A stretch of DNA of 50,816 nucleotides from assembly GCA_030765605.1 (NCBI GenBank), contig JAVCCG010000117.1, positions 1 to 50,816 of the forward strand, read 5' to 3'. Source of the stretch: Candidatus Alcyoniella australis. GTDB taxonomy: Bacteria > Lernaellota > Lernaellaia > JAVCCG01 > Alcyoniellaceae. A model generated the notes under the pieces. The model was given only the letters and a program-made list of their open reading frames with translations. It was not told where the DNA came from and made no database searches. This document shows, one piece after another, positions 39,785-48,640 of the stretch. Position 1 is the stretch's first letter; each line of letters starts with the position of its first letter. Position numbers and translations under genes: made by a program.

Positions 39785-41985
39785 TTTGCCCGTCGCCTGC
39801 GGGCGATGAACAGCAGGGCGGCCAGTGCGGTTAGCAGCGAGGCGGCGACCCGGGAGCTGCTCGTGGAGAGCGCGCACAGGCCGTCGCCGGAATCTTCTTC
39901 TTCCTCCTCGTCGTCGCCGAAAATGTCATCGGGGTCGACTTCGTCGCAATCCTCGTCAACCTCGCCGTCGCAGTTGTTGTCGATCCCGTCGTCGCAGACC
40001 TCGCGATGACCCGGATAGGCATCTGCCTCGTCGTCCTCGCAGTCATTGCCGCGGCAGGGTGCGCCCTGGGCCATGTAGCCGTCGCCGTCGGCATCGCAGA
40101 TCGCGCGGCCCAAGGCGCCGCCGGCCAGGGAGAAGCGCTGCGGTTCGCTGAGCTCGTGGGCCACGACCAGCAGTTCCCATTGACCGGCTTGCGGGTCCTG
40201 GACCACAACCTGTTCGACATTGTTGCGACTGTCGCGTCCGCGCTGGGCAGCCTGATCCGGATATTTAGGATCGGCGACCAGCGGACGATGTTCAACTCCC
40301 TCGGGGTCGATCAGCAGCAGGTCCAGGTCGTTGATCAGCGTTCCGGACGAGCCGGGCGCGGCCGCGGGGTCGTCCCAGGCCAGTGTCACGCGCAGCTTGT
40401 TGATCCGCGGCGGCAGATCGAACGTTTCGCTGTACTCCTCGCTGGTCTCATCGAGTTGGGCCACGGCGTAGCCCCCTAGCTTGGTCAGCGTAGCGGCATG
40501 CCAGATGTTGAGCCTGCCGAATCCGTACTTGAAATCAGGGCCCTCCAAACCAAGGTCGAGGGCTGTCTGCAACAGGATCGCTTTAATCAGCGAAGGCGGC
40601 GTATCGGACTCGCCGTTGTCGCGCAACTGCTCAAGGACCAGCGCGGCCGATCCCGAGACCACCGGCGCGGCCATTGATGTGCCGCACCAGCCCTCGGCAC
40701 CGTACTTGTGATTGGGCAGGGTACTCTTAATGTAGCCTTTGTCGTCGCCGTCGCAGCCCGGGGCCACGATATCCGGCTTGACCCGGCCGTCGTCGGTCGG
40801 ACCCCACGATGAGAAGGAGGTCATGTCGTCGGTGGTCGATTGCACGGCGCCGACCACGATCGTGTTCTTGGCCGAGGCGGGCGGCGGTAGGGAATCCCAG
40901 CCGTCGAACGGGTCGATGCCGCATTCGCCCATGTTGCGCTGATTGCCGGCGGCAAAGACCACGACTAATGTTGCGCCCGCCGTGCCGGTGATCACCTGGT
41001 CGTAGCCGCGAGCCAGGTCCCCGTAGTGTCCGAGGCTGTCGCAGTTGTCCAGACTGTCGGCAACGTAGCTGCCCCAGGAGTTCTGGCTGATGTCCACGCC
41101 GAGCTCCACGGCGCGCTCGAAGTCCGTCAGCGAGCCGTTGAAATCCCAGGAGACGATCTGCGCGCCGAGAGCCATGCCGCGCCACTGACGGGAGTCGCCC
41201 CCCTGGTCTTGCGAATGCGAGCCGTCGCCGGCCATGGTGCCGGCCACGTGCGTGGCGTGGGAGCTGATCTCGGAAATGTCCTCGGTCTGGAGCCTGCCTG
41301 AAAAATCCTTATGTGCGAACACGTGTCCGCCGTCCCAGATTCCGAGCACCACGCCCGAGCCGTCGAGGTTCAGCGGCGAGGATTGGGCCTTGTTTGCGCC
41401 GACGCTGGGACGAATCGAGTCGTTGAGCAGAATCAGCGGCCCGTCGGCGCGCTCGATGTAGAACACGCCGTCGACTTGTAACGCGCGGCTAAGCTCGGTT
41501 CGCTCGATCGTGCCCACGAGCTGTCCCAGGAAGCTTCGTGATTCTTCAATGCGGAAGCCGCAGGACTCGAGCTGCGAAGCGGTGCGTTTGAAATCGACGT
41601 CCGGGCTGATGTGGAGCACAACGCGCGGCCGTTCGCCGGCCCGCGACAATAGCGGATCGATGCGGAACTCCTCGCGCCAGGCCAGTGCCCCGCTGAGCAT
41701 GCGCTCCAGGCCTGTGGACGCGGACGGGACCCGAATAAGCAGGGCGCCGCCGGAGACCGGGCCGATCACGACGACGCCGGATTGGGTCAGGCTGCGCGAA
41801 TTGTAGCCCGGTGCGGGCGTGACCAACGCCAGGGAACCGGCCAGGCCGGCAAGGGTCTGTCGCAGTTGCGGGGTCGCCTGCTGCCCAAGCTCCACGTTGC
41901 CGGTCGCGAGTCGCAACTCCGCACTCAAGGCGGCAAGCGGCAGCAGGATAATCAGCGCCAGAATCGATGTGAAAAGCCGTTTCAT
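39781..41985 (-). CDS. Secreted S8 subtilisin-family protease with MopE-like repeat and MYXO-CTERM-like tail
   Basis: 734 residues from ATG 41985 (MKRLFTSILALIILLPLAAL), with GGAAGG 5 bp upstream. A GTG at 42015 overlapping gspM is the alternative. After a signal peptide, the catalytic Asp is D218 (GIWDGG), His H243 (SSHATHVAGT), oxyanion Asn about N348 (AAGNQ) and Ser S437 (CGTSMAAP). The C-terminal part has a P-domain-like region, then an acidic Cys/Asp repeat (ICDADGDGYMAQGAPC, NDCEDDEADAYPG, DDGIDNNCDGEVDEDCDE) like the putative metal-binding motif of MopE. It ends with CALSTSSSRVAASLL, a hydrophobic segment and ARRRRAK, similar to MYXO-CTERM. It is probably exported by the adjacent T2SS and surface-anchored. 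Confidence 0.9.
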   Translation of the reverse strand: MKRLFTSILALIILLPLAALSAELRLATGNVELGQQATPQLRQTLAGLAGSLALVTPAPGYNSRSLTQSGVVVIGPVSGGALLIRVPSASTGLERMLSGALAWREEFRIDPLLSRAGERPRVVLHISPDVDFKRTASQLESCGFRIEESRSFLGQLVGTIERTELSRALQVDGVFYIERADGPLILLNDSIRPSVGANKAQSSPLNLDGSGVVLGIWDGGHVFAHKDFSGRLQTEDISEISSHATHVAGTMAGDGSHSQDQGGDSRQWRGMALGAQIVSWDFNGSLTDFERAVELGVDISQNSWGSYVADSLDNCDSLGHYGDLARGYDQVITGTAGATLVVVFAAGNQRNMGECGIDPFDGWDSLPPPASAKNTIVVGAVQSTTDDMTSFSSWGPTDDGRVKPDIVAPGCDGDDKGYIKSTLPNHKYGAEGWCGTSMAAPVVSGSAALVLEQLRDNGESDTPPSLIKAILLQTALDLGLEGPDFKYGFGRLNIWHAATLTKLGGYAVAQLDETSEEYSETFDLPPRINKLRVTLAWDDPAAAPGSSGTLINDLDLLLIDPEGVEHRPLVADPKYPDQAAQRGRDSRNNVEQVVVQDPQAGQWELLVVAHELSEPQRFSLAGGALGRAICDADGDGYMAQGAPCRGNDCEDDEADAYPGHREVCDDGIDNNCDGEVDEDCDEVDPDDIFGDDEEEEEDSGDGLCALSTSSSRVAASLLTALAALLFIARRRRAK

Positions 41986-42011
41986 ACTGCCTTCCGTGCG
42001 AACGCCAAGGC

Positions 42012-42518
42012 TCACAGGGGCTTGAACGTGGAGATCTCCAGCCGCACGTCGAGCACCGAGGCGTCGCGCGCCCGGCTCTTGATGCTCGCGTTCTTGATGC
42101 TCAGCAGCACCTCGGAGTCGCGCAGGGCGAGCATGTATTCGGCGAGCTGCTGTAGGCTGATTCCGCGCAGACTGATTTCGACCGCCTCCTCTCTGTAGTG
42201 CGGATTGGTCGGCTTGCTGCGGTTGATCGCCTCGTCGATCTGGATTCCCAGCGGCGAGGCCAGCGACTCCAGGGTGGTCAATAGCGAGGTGTTGCCCGCA
42301 TTCTCGATCTTGGTCTGGGAACTGCGCAGACGGGCGCGGATCGGCGCGTACTGCTGTGCCAGCTCCTGGACCGCCAGCAGTTCCGAGCGCGGGTCGTCGG
42401 ATACGACCGCTGCGCCCTTGCTGCCGAACGAGCCGCTGAGCAGGATCAACATCAGGATCACCAGCGCCGCTGAGGCGGCACCGATTAGAATTTTCTCGCG
42501 AGCGCTGATCGGCCTCAT
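42012..42518 (-). CDS. gspM: Type II secretion protein M
   Basis: 168 residues from ATG 42518, overlapping gspL by 4 bp. A short cytoplasmic N terminus (MRPISAREKILIG) is followed by one membrane helix (AASAALVILMLILLSGSF), then a periplasmic coiled-coil (ELLAVQELAQQYAPIRARLRSSQTKI) and a ferredoxin-like fold with VEISLRGISLQQLAEYMLALRD. This matches GspM, which clamps GspL in the inner-membrane platform. Overall identity to any one GspM cannot be judged by eye. The position after gspL, and the last place in the gsp order, support the call strongly. Confidence 0.85.
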   Translation of the reverse strand: MRPISAREKILIGAASAALVILMLILLSGSFGSKGAAVVSDDPRSELLAVQELAQQYAPIRARLRSSQTKIENAGNTSLLTTLESLASPLGIQIDEAINRSKPTNPHYREEAVEISLRGISLQQLAEYMLALRDSEVLLSIKNASIKSRARDASVLDVRLEISTFKPL

Positions 42519-44128
42519 TTGGTCACCAGGGAGATGATCAGTTTGAATTTCACCTTGCCGTCCGGCGTGCGGTCGACGTTCTCTTTGCGGATCGAGGAGA
42601 CTCCGTCGAGCTGCTTGAGCACCGACTCGACGCGGTCAACGTCCTCGAAGTCGTTGACCTCGCCCTCGATGCGCACCACGTCGGTGGTGATCTCCATGCG
42701 TTTGAAGTCCACGGTCAGATCGCTCGCCGGGGTCTTGTCGGACATCCGGTACAGCAGGTCGACAGTCGAGACGCTGCCGTCGCCGAGCTCACCGATCAGC
42801 TTGAGTTTCTCGCGATCGACGCGGATGCGTTCCTCAAAGGTCGCGCGTACGTTGCTGGGCACCGGCTCTCCGGGGAAGTTCTCGCGCCAGATCGTCGAGA
42901 TATGCTGCTGCGCCTCGCGCGACTTGCCGCGGGTCGCGGCGTAGCCCATATAGCAGTTGGCGATCAGCAGCACGGCGAGCACCGCGGCCATCACGATCAG
43001 TGGTTTGGCCTTGCCGCCGAGCTGTTGCGAAACGCGGGCTGCGGCAAAGGGCCCGGTGCGGAAGTTGAGCTTGCTCGAGCGCGGGGAGCCCGCTCCGACC
43101 AACGCCAGTCCGGCGCAGAGCGCGGCATACGGCGCGGTCGCGGGGTCGGGCTCGATCTCGCGTTGAGGCACGGCGGCGAACGGGTCGAAACGCTCCACCG
43201 TCGTCTCGAGCTGATCGGATAGCCAGTCGGCGAAACCCTGCAGCGTGCTCGTCCCGCCGCTGATCAGCACGCGTTCGATCTTGCGCTCCCCGGCCAGGCC
43301 GTTCAAAGTCTGGCGCAGGTCGGTCATCCACGGCTCCAGCGCCCGCAGCACGATCTCGCGCAGCCGCGCCGTGGTCTCGCCCGGCTGGTTCGGATCGAGG
43401 TTGACCTCTTGCTGTTTGCCGCGTTCGGCCTCGGAAAGGGAGCAGTTCAGCTCGCGGGCCAGCGCCTCGGTGATGTCGCGGCCGCCGCGGCTGATCGTGC
43501 GCACGGCCCGTGGACCGCCGTTGTCGAACAGTGCGAGCAGGGTGTTGCGATAACCGACGTCGATCACGACTTCCAGGCCCTGGGAACCCTCGAGCGCCGG
43601 GCGCGCGGCGTTGATCAACGCCCAATGGCCCGGCGTGATTACTCGCGGGTCGACGCCGAACTCGCCGAGCTTGGCCAGCTGCGCGGCGATTACTTCCTTG
43701 CGCGTCAGGTAGACCCCGATCAGGCTCGTGTTGTCCCGGGTCTGGAGCAGCTGGGTGTTGAGCAGCATCTCGCTTAGGTCGTAGGGCAGGCCGGACTCGA
43801 CCTCGAAGGGAACTACCTGCTGGATCTTGGAGCGCTTGGTGAACGGCAGCTCGAGCGTGCGCCAGACCACGCTACGCGCCGGCATCGCCACCACGATCTC
43901 GTCGAAACCCGAGTCGATCTGCAACAGGAAATCCCGCAGCGCGCGCAGTGCCGGACCGAGCAGCTCGGCCTCGTCCTGTTCGGCCGCCGCGGGATGATCC
44001 TCGCCCGACGTGGGGTCGATGGCCATCTGGTGGTGGAAGACCAGTTTGCGGCCTCGCAGCGAGGTCTCGATTACGGTTCCGCAGATGCGATCGGCCGCGA
44101 TGTCCAGACCTAAAATACGGTGTGCCAT
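42515..44128 (-). CDS. gspL: Type II secretion protein L (PilM/FtsA-like plus periplasmic domain)
   Basis: 537 residues from ATG 44128 (MAHRILGLDIAADRICGTVIET), with AAGGAA just upstream. The cytoplasmic actin-like half reads ILGLDIAADRICG, VAMPARSVVWRTLELPFTKRSKIQQVVPFEVE, VVIDVGYRNTLLALFDNG and LISGGTSTLQGFADWL. A membrane helix (LIVMAAVLAVLLIANCYMGY) follows at about residue 395, then a periplasmic PilN/GspL-type domain (VDFKRMEITTDVVRIEGEVNDFEDVDRVESVL). It anchors the ATPase GspE to the membrane. A 121-bp gap separates it from gspK and holds a perfect -35 TTGACA (44197-44192) with a poor -10, so an internal promoter is possible. Confidence 0.88.
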   Translation of the reverse strand: MAHRILGLDIAADRICGTVIETSLRGRKLVFHHQMAIDPTSGEDHPAAAEQDEAELLGPALRALRDFLLQIDSGFDEIVVAMPARSVVWRTLELPFTKRSKIQQVVPFEVESGLPYDLSEMLLNTQLLQTRDNTSLIGVYLTRKEVIAAQLAKLGEFGVDPRVITPGHWALINAARPALEGSQGLEVVIDVGYRNTLLALFDNGGPRAVRTISRGGRDITEALARELNCSLSEAERGKQQEVNLDPNQPGETTARLREIVLRALEPWMTDLRQTLNGLAGERKIERVLISGGTSTLQGFADWLSDQLETTVERFDPFAAVPQREIEPDPATAPYAALCAGLALVGAGSPRSSKLNFRTGPFAAARVSQQLGGKAKPLIVMAAVLAVLLIANCYMGYAATRGKSREAQQHISTIWRENFPGEPVPSNVRATFEERIRVDREKLKLIGELGDGSVSTVDLLYRMSDKTPASDLTVDFKRMEITTDVVRIEGEVNDFEDVDRVESVLKQLDGVSSIRKENVDRTPDGKVKFKLIISLVTK

Positions 44129-44249
44129 TTCCTTCCAATCAACTCTGATCAGGGCGATCCAGGGCACCCCTGTAACAGACGTTAGTTATGCTGTCAAACC
44201 AGCAGAGATGGCCGATCGAGCGCGATCCGCGCCGCATTCGGGCCGCCCC

Positions 44250-45212
44250 TTAAATCGTCCTGAGATAGACCAAGTCTACACGGTCCTTTTGGCGCACCAG
44301 CACCGCGTTTAGAACCTTGGTCGTCTCGTTGGTGGTCGCAATAACCTTGATGTTGAACGTTCGGGTTTTTACCGTGCAGGCTTTGTTCAACTGGCGCGCC
44401 AGGTTGCTGGGCAATCCCAACCGTTTTAGGTCGCGTCGGATGTTCTTTTTCTTGAACGGCTTCTCGGCCCGCGATTCGACGATCACGTCGGCCCAGTCGC
44501 CGCTGGTCCCGGGCTCGATCGACTCGATCAACGCGGCGAGGACCTCCACCGGCGCGGTGTTGATGTTGATCCGACTGCCGCCGAAGATCGTCACGTACGG
44601 CTCGACCTTGCTGAAAATCTCGTCGTTGAATCCGGCGACCTGGCGCAGCTCGCTGAGCGAACTCATCGGCCCGTTGCGCGGCTGGACCGACGGCGTCATC
44701 TGCGAGTAGCCGTAGGCCGAGTCCTCGTAGACACCGGAGACCACGTCCTGGTCGTTCGGATCGATCCAGTCGATGATCGGGTTGACCAGCGCCGGGTCGA
44801 TATCGAGGCTGACGAACAGCGCGGCGAGCTGGTCCTGGGTCCGCTTGTTGATGCTGCCCGAGGTTCTGACCAGCCGGTTGAGATTGAGCTTGCTGTTCTC
44901 ATCGACGATCTGCACCGTTACCATCCCGTCGCCGATGGGGATCGGCGGCAGCGGCATGGCCCAATCCTCGTTCAGGTGGTCGTACTTGTTGTCGTTGTAG
45001 TCCTCGACCAGGAACTTGCCGGCCACGTTCATACCGCTGAGCGCCAGGTAGTTGGCGCGCAGATCGTCGGCAATGTTGTTGGCGATGGCGAAATTTACCC
45101 GCGCGTTAAAATGAAACTCGAGCACCAGGATCGAGAGGATGGCGATTATCAGCAGCACCATTATCAGCGCCACGCCGCTTTGGCTGCGCGGATCGATCGG
45201 GCCGCGGCTCAT
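44250..45212 (-). CDS. gspK: Type II secretion minor pseudopilin K
   Basis: 320 residues from ATG 45212 (MSRGPIDPRSQSGVALIMV), overlapping gspJ by 4 bp. The long upstream open frame is a shadow. The prepilin signal ends before GVALIMVLLIIAILSILVLEFHFNAR, with the usual hydrophobic N-terminal helix. GspK features follow: RANYLALSGMNVAGKFLVED, VDENSKLNLNRL, then PIIDWIDPNDQDVVSGVYEDSAYGY and INTAPVEVLAALIESIEPG, the SAM-like domain 2. The DPNDQD loop matches the calcium-binding area. It lacks the Glu+5 of ordinary pseudopilins, as expected for the tip subunit K, which caps the pseudopilus with I and J. Confidence 0.9.
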   Translation of the reverse strand: MSRGPIDPRSQSGVALIMVLLIIAILSILVLEFHFNARVNFAIANNIADDLRANYLALSGMNVAGKFLVEDYNDNKYDHLNEDWAMPLPPIPIGDGMVTVQIVDENSKLNLNRLVRTSGSINKRTQDQLAALFVSLDIDPALVNPIIDWIDPNDQDVVSGVYEDSAYGYSQMTPSVQPRNGPMSSLSELRQVAGFNDEIFSKVEPYVTIFGGSRININTAPVEVLAALIESIEPGTSGDWADVIVESRAEKPFKKKNIRRDLKRLGLPSNLARQLNKACTVKTRTFNIKVIATTNETTKVLNAVLVRQKDRVDLVYLRTI

Positions 45213-45862
45213 CGCAGTTCCTCGTGGGCCTCGGCCAGCTTGAGTACGGTGCGGCTTTGAAAGACCTCGTCGCGGTCGTCCAGGCCGGGAAGGATCAGCG
45301 TCAGCTCCACGGCGTAGGGCAGCTGCATTCCGGACTCGGCCTCGCGGCTGTCCCACGAATCGTGCCAGCTGCTGCCGTCCCAGAAGCGAAAGTTGATCCC
45401 GCGAATATCGGGGGCCATCTCGTAGGTCACGCCGCCCTCAAGCGGGTCGAGGTCGAGGCTGCCGTCCTCGCGGCGCATCAGGTAGCGCACCTCGTTGGAG
45501 CTGTCCTCGATCACGAAGTAGCTCAGCTCGCACTCCTCGCTCTCGCGGTTGTCCACGCCCATCGGCACGTGGGAGAAGCTGGTGAAGGTGATGCTGTCCA
45601 TCGGATAGCCCCGAAGCTCGGCGTCCTCGCCCAAAAACAGCGTGGGATTGGCCTGACGCGACGGGCTGAGGAAGGCCAGGCTCAGTTCGCGCTGGGCGCG
45701 GTCGAGCACCTGGCGGCTGGTCTGGTACATCTCGTTGTAGGCTTCGACCCGTGCCTTGGAATCCACAGTGGTGCTGAAGATCGCGAACACCGTGGATGTG
45801 ACCAAGCCCAGCACCAGCAGCGCGACCATTACCTCGAGTAGAGTGAAGCCCGCGCGACTCAC
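45209..45862 (-). CDS. gspJ: Type II secretion minor pseudopilin J
   Basis: 217 residues from GTG 45862, overlapping gspI by 4 bp (GTGA). The prepilin peptidase site is SRAG-FTLLEVMVALLVLGLVTSTVFAIF, with Glu at mature position 5. The globular part (YNEMYQTSRQVLDRAQRELSLAFLSPSR, MDSITFTSFSHVPMG, CELSYFVIEDSSNEVRYLMRRE and INFRFWDGSSWHDSWDSREAE) matches the GspJ pattern, including YxLxR-type strands and a conserved FxFWDG. It forms the pseudopilus tip with GspI and GspK. Confidence 0.92.
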   Translation of the reverse strand: MSRAGFTLLEVMVALLVLGLVTSTVFAIFSTTVDSKARVEAYNEMYQTSRQVLDRAQRELSLAFLSPSRQANPTLFLGEDAELRGYPMDSITFTSFSHVPMGVDNRESEECELSYFVIEDSSNEVRYLMRREDGSLDLDPLEGGVTYEMAPDIRGINFRFWDGSSWHDSWDSREAESGMQLPYAVELTLILPGLDDRDEVFQSRTVLKLAEAHEELR

Positions 45863-46362
45863 AGCGCCCTTTCCGGCGGAGCCTCGCTTACCGGAGTTCC
45901 CGCGTCGTTGATCCCGCCGCCGCCGAACGCACCGTCGCCGTCGCCGTCGTCGTCGTCGGGGATGCCCAGCCCCTTATCTTGGCCGTCGTTGGGGAACGGG
46001 CCGGTGTCGGCGATGAAGTACAGTAAGTCCAGCTCGCGCGGGGAGGGCCCCTCCTGCCAGAGGATCAGCAGGTGCACCTCGCGCACGTCGGGGAAGAAGC
46101 TCTCGTCGACCTCGACCCGCCAGGTGAAGCCGGGGAACAGTTCGCCGAAATCGCCCTCGTCGTCTTCCAGCGGCGGGTAGCCCAGCAGCTCGATGTCGGT
46201 GATCTTCAATCGCGCCAATTGGGCGGCCAGGGTCTGGTTGCGCGCGCTCTCGGAAAGGCTGATCGAGAACGCGTGGTTTTGCAGCAGCGCGACCATCACC
46301 GTGGCCATGATCGCGATCGCCACCATCACTTCGAGCAGGGTAAAGCCTCCGCGGCGACTCAC
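45859..46362 (-). CDS. gspI: Type II secretion minor pseudopilin I with Asp/Gly-rich tail
   Basis: 167 residues from GTG 46362, overlapping gspH by 4 bp. The prepilin signal MSRRG-GFTLLEVMVAIAIMATVMVALL is typical. SESARNQTLAAQLARLKITDIEL and GFTWRVEVDESFFPDVREVHLLILW fit the GspI fold. After the normal end, at about residue 125, there is an unusual tail, FPNDGQDKGLGIPDDDDGDG, then glycine-rich sequence and EAPPERAL. The D-rich stretch resembles a calcium-binding loop. A typical GspI has no such extension. It nucleates the pseudopilus with J and K. Confidence 0.92.
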   Translation of the reverse strand: MSRRGGFTLLEVMVAIAIMATVMVALLQNHAFSISLSESARNQTLAAQLARLKITDIELLGYPPLEDDEGDFGELFPGFTWRVEVDESFFPDVREVHLLILWQEGPSPRELDLLYFIADTGPFPNDGQDKGLGIPDDDDGDGDGAFGGGGINDAGTPVSEAPPERAL

Positions 46363-46895
46363 GGCGTCTGCTCCATGCCCTCGAGATCGATGTAGCCCTC
46401 GAGGATCTCGCAGCGGCCCGACAGCGGCTTGACGATCAAGGTAAACACCTCGCCGCTTTCGCTGGCGATGTGGATCACGCTGGGTTCGGCCATGCCCGTG
46501 GGCAAGAACATCGTCGTGGTCTCGCCCTCGTCGATCTTGCCCGCGTGCAGCGTGACCACGTCCTCGAAGCGTACGCCCACCGGCAGTTGGGTGCGGCCGA
46601 TGATCGACAGCGGGTCCTCGAGGAATTCGCCGGTCTCGGTCAAAGTGGTGATCCAGTATTCGTTGGTGTCGATGTTGTAGTGCAGGCGCACGTAGTTCTT
46701 CTGCATCGCGGCCTGGTTGAAAGCGTATTGCACCGTGCCGGCGAGGATCCGCGTTGAGCTCTTGAACTGTACGTCGAACACGCGGCTGAGGCTCGGGTAG
46801 ACCACGGTCATCACCAGCGCGAAGATCAGCAGTACGATCAATACCTCGAGCAGAGTGAAGCCCGAGTTTTTGCGACTGCCGCCCGGCATGTTCAT
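46359..46895 (-). CDS. gspH: Type II secretion minor pseudopilin H
   Basis: 178 residues from ATG 46895 (MNMPGGSRKNSGFTLLEVLIV). ATG 46889 is possible. The prepilin cleavage site is before FTLLEVLIVLLIFALVMTVVYPSL. The globular part has RILAGTVQYAFNQAAMQKNYVRLHYNIDTNEYW, a GspH/FimT-type pattern, and VRFEDVVTLHAG, FLPTGMAEPSVIHIASESGEVFTLIV and PLSGRCEILEGYIDLEG. It joins the tip complex to the GspG filament. The gap to gspG is only 43 bp. Everything is consistent with an intact gene. Confidence 0.92.
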   Translation of the reverse strand: MNMPGGSRKNSGFTLLEVLIVLLIFALVMTVVYPSLSRVFDVQFKSSTRILAGTVQYAFNQAAMQKNYVRLHYNIDTNEYWITTLTETGEFLEDPLSIIGRTQLPVGVRFEDVVTLHAGKIDEGETTTMFLPTGMAEPSVIHIASESGEVFTLIVKPLSGRCEILEGYIDLEGMEQTP

Positions 46896-46938
46896 TGATC
46901 CGTGTCCTCGCCTTAAAGGTCGAGCCCAGCGGATGCTG

Positions 46939-47400
46939 CTACTGTCCGAAGACGTCGTCCTCGGTGTTGGGCACGCCGTCCGCCCCGGCCGAGAACACGA
47001 CGGCCATTCCGCCCTGGTTGAGATACAGATAATCCATCTGCCACGGATCGAGCGGCAGGAAGTTGGAATTGAGGTATCCGCCGGGCTTCCAGCGCATCGG
47101 AATCCGGCCGCTGGTCGGCGGCGCGACCAGCACCTGCAGCGTCTGCTCGGTGTCCGGGTAGAAGCCGTTGTCCAGCCGGTAGAGGTCGAGGGCTGACTTG
47201 AGGTTGGCGATCTGGGTCTGCGCGGTCTGGATTCGCGCGTCCTCGACGCGGCCGATCACGGCCACGCCGACGATTCCGGCGAGCAGGCCGATGATGATCA
47301 GCACGACCATCACCTCCAGCAGAGTAAAGCCCGCCTCGCGCCGGGACTGCGCGAGCATGCGGGCCTGCTTGTCGTCAATCGAATGGTCGTGTCGAGTCAT
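46939..47400 (-). CDS. gspG: Type II secretion major pseudopilin G
   Basis: 153 residues from ATG 47400, with AGGAG 9 bp upstream. The leader is rather long (MTRHDHSIDDKQARMLAQSRREAG) before FTLLEVMVVLIIIGLLAGIVG. A shorter start at residue 15 is possible. GspG hallmarks: TAQTQIANLKSALDLYRLDNGFYPDTEQTLQVLV, WKPGGYLN and LPLDPWQMDYLYLNQGG. The calcium-site end is SAGADGVPNTEDDVFGQ. It is the filament subunit that pushes substrates through the secretin. Confidence 0.95.
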   Translation of the reverse strand: MTRHDHSIDDKQARMLAQSRREAGFTLLEVMVVLIIIGLLAGIVGVAVIGRVEDARIQTAQTQIANLKSALDLYRLDNGFYPDTEQTLQVLVAPPTSGRIPMRWKPGGYLNSNFLPLDPWQMDYLYLNQGGMAVVFSAGADGVPNTEDDVFGQ

Positions 47401-47413
47401 TTTATCGATCTCC

Positions 47414-48640
47414 TCACTTTAGACCCTGAGTCATCTGTAGGATCGGAACCACGAGCGAAAGGGCGATGAAGGCCACAAACCCGGCCATCAGCAAAATCAT
47501 CACCGGCTCGAGTACGGTAGTCAGGTTGTTCACCGCGCGCTCGACCTCCTTGTCGTAGGAGTCCGAGACGCGCAGCAGCATTCCCTCGAGGTCGCCGGTC
47601 TTTTCGCCGGTCATGATCATGTGCGTCACCAGCGGGGGAAACACGCCGCTGCGACTCAGCGGCCCGGCGATGCTGGTCCCCTCGGTGATCGAGTCGCGCG
47701 CGGTCTCCACCGCCTGGCGGATGATCACGTTGGTGATGATGTTGCTCACGATGTCCAGCGACGCCAGGATCGGCACGCCGCCCTTGAGCAGCGTGGCCAG
47801 CGTGCGTGTGAAGCGGCCGATGATCACCTTGCGCGTCAGTTGGCCGAAGATCGGCGCGCGCAGCGCAAAGCGGTCGAAGCGCTCGCGTCCCTCGTCGGTC
47901 TGCAGCCAGCGGCGCACCAGCCAGGCCGCGGCCGCGACCACGATCAGCAGCGCCCACCACCAGTCGGTGAGAAACGCGCTGGTGCCCAGCAGCATCCGCG
48001 TCAACAGCGGCAGGGCGCGGCCGGTGGCTGCGAACACCGTGCCGATTTTGGGCAGCACCCAGAAGACCATGATCGCCAGCACGCCCAGGCCGACGAAGGT
48101 CAGGATTATCGGGTAGAGCAGGGCGCCGCGGATCTTGGCGCGCAGCTCGACCTGGCCCTCGATGTATTCGGCCAGGCGTTCGAGCACGATTTCCAGCGTG
48201 CCCGAATTCTCGCCGGCGCTGATCATGTTGACGTACAGGTCGGAGAACACCGCCGGGTGCTCGGCCAGCGATTTGGCCAGGCTCTGCCCCTCGTTTACCT
48301 TCTGTTTGACTTGGCTGACGATCTTTTGCAGCAGCTCGTTCTCGATCTGTTCGGCCAGCGCGCCGAGGGACTCGGAGACCGGGATGCCTGCGCCGAGCAG
48401 GGTTGCGAACTGACGCGTGGCCAGCGAAAGGTCGTCGGCCGGTACGCGCATTAGAAGCTCGCGGACGTTGGTCTTGAGTGTGAAGCGCGTGGGATTGCGT
48501 ACGTTCTCTTGTTTGAGGTTGGTAGGGAAGATTCCGTCGCGGCGCAGCTTGGCCCGCGCGGCGCGGGCTGATTCGGCGTCAACGATTCCACTGGCCGATT
48601 TTCCCGCGCTGTTCAGTCCGCGATAGGAGAAGACCGGCAC
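47414..48640 (-). CDS. gspF: Type II secretion inner-membrane platform protein F
   Basis: 408 residues from GTG 48640 (VPVFSYRGLNSAGKSASGI). AGGAGG lies 10 bp upstream, and the first base of the start pairs with the last base of the gspE stop. The open frame above is a shadow of gspE. GspF motifs: DAESARAARAKLRRDGIFPTNL, LSLATRQFATLLGAGIPVSESLGALAEQ, SLAKSLAEHPAVFSDLYVNMISAGENSGTLEIVLERLAEY, and three membrane helices (YPIILTFVGLGVLAIMVFW; WWWALLIVVAAAAWLV; VLEPVMILLMAGFVAFIAL). It links the ATPase to pseudopilus assembly. Confidence 0.95.
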   Translation of the reverse strand: MPVFSYRGLNSAGKSASGIVDAESARAARAKLRRDGIFPTNLKQENVRNPTRFTLKTNVRELLMRVPADDLSLATRQFATLLGAGIPVSESLGALAEQIENELLQKIVSQVKQKVNEGQSLAKSLAEHPAVFSDLYVNMISAGENSGTLEIVLERLAEYIEGQVELRAKIRGALLYPIILTFVGLGVLAIMVFWVLPKIGTVFAATGRALPLLTRMLLGTSAFLTDWWWALLIVVAAAAWLVRRWLQTDEGRERFDRFALRAPIFGQLTRKVIIGRFTRTLATLLKGGVPILASLDIVSNIITNVIIRQAVETARDSITEGTSIAGPLSRSGVFPPLVTHMIMTGEKTGDLEGMLLRVSDSYDKEVERAVNNLTTVLEPVMILLMAGFVAFIALSLVVPILQMTQGLK

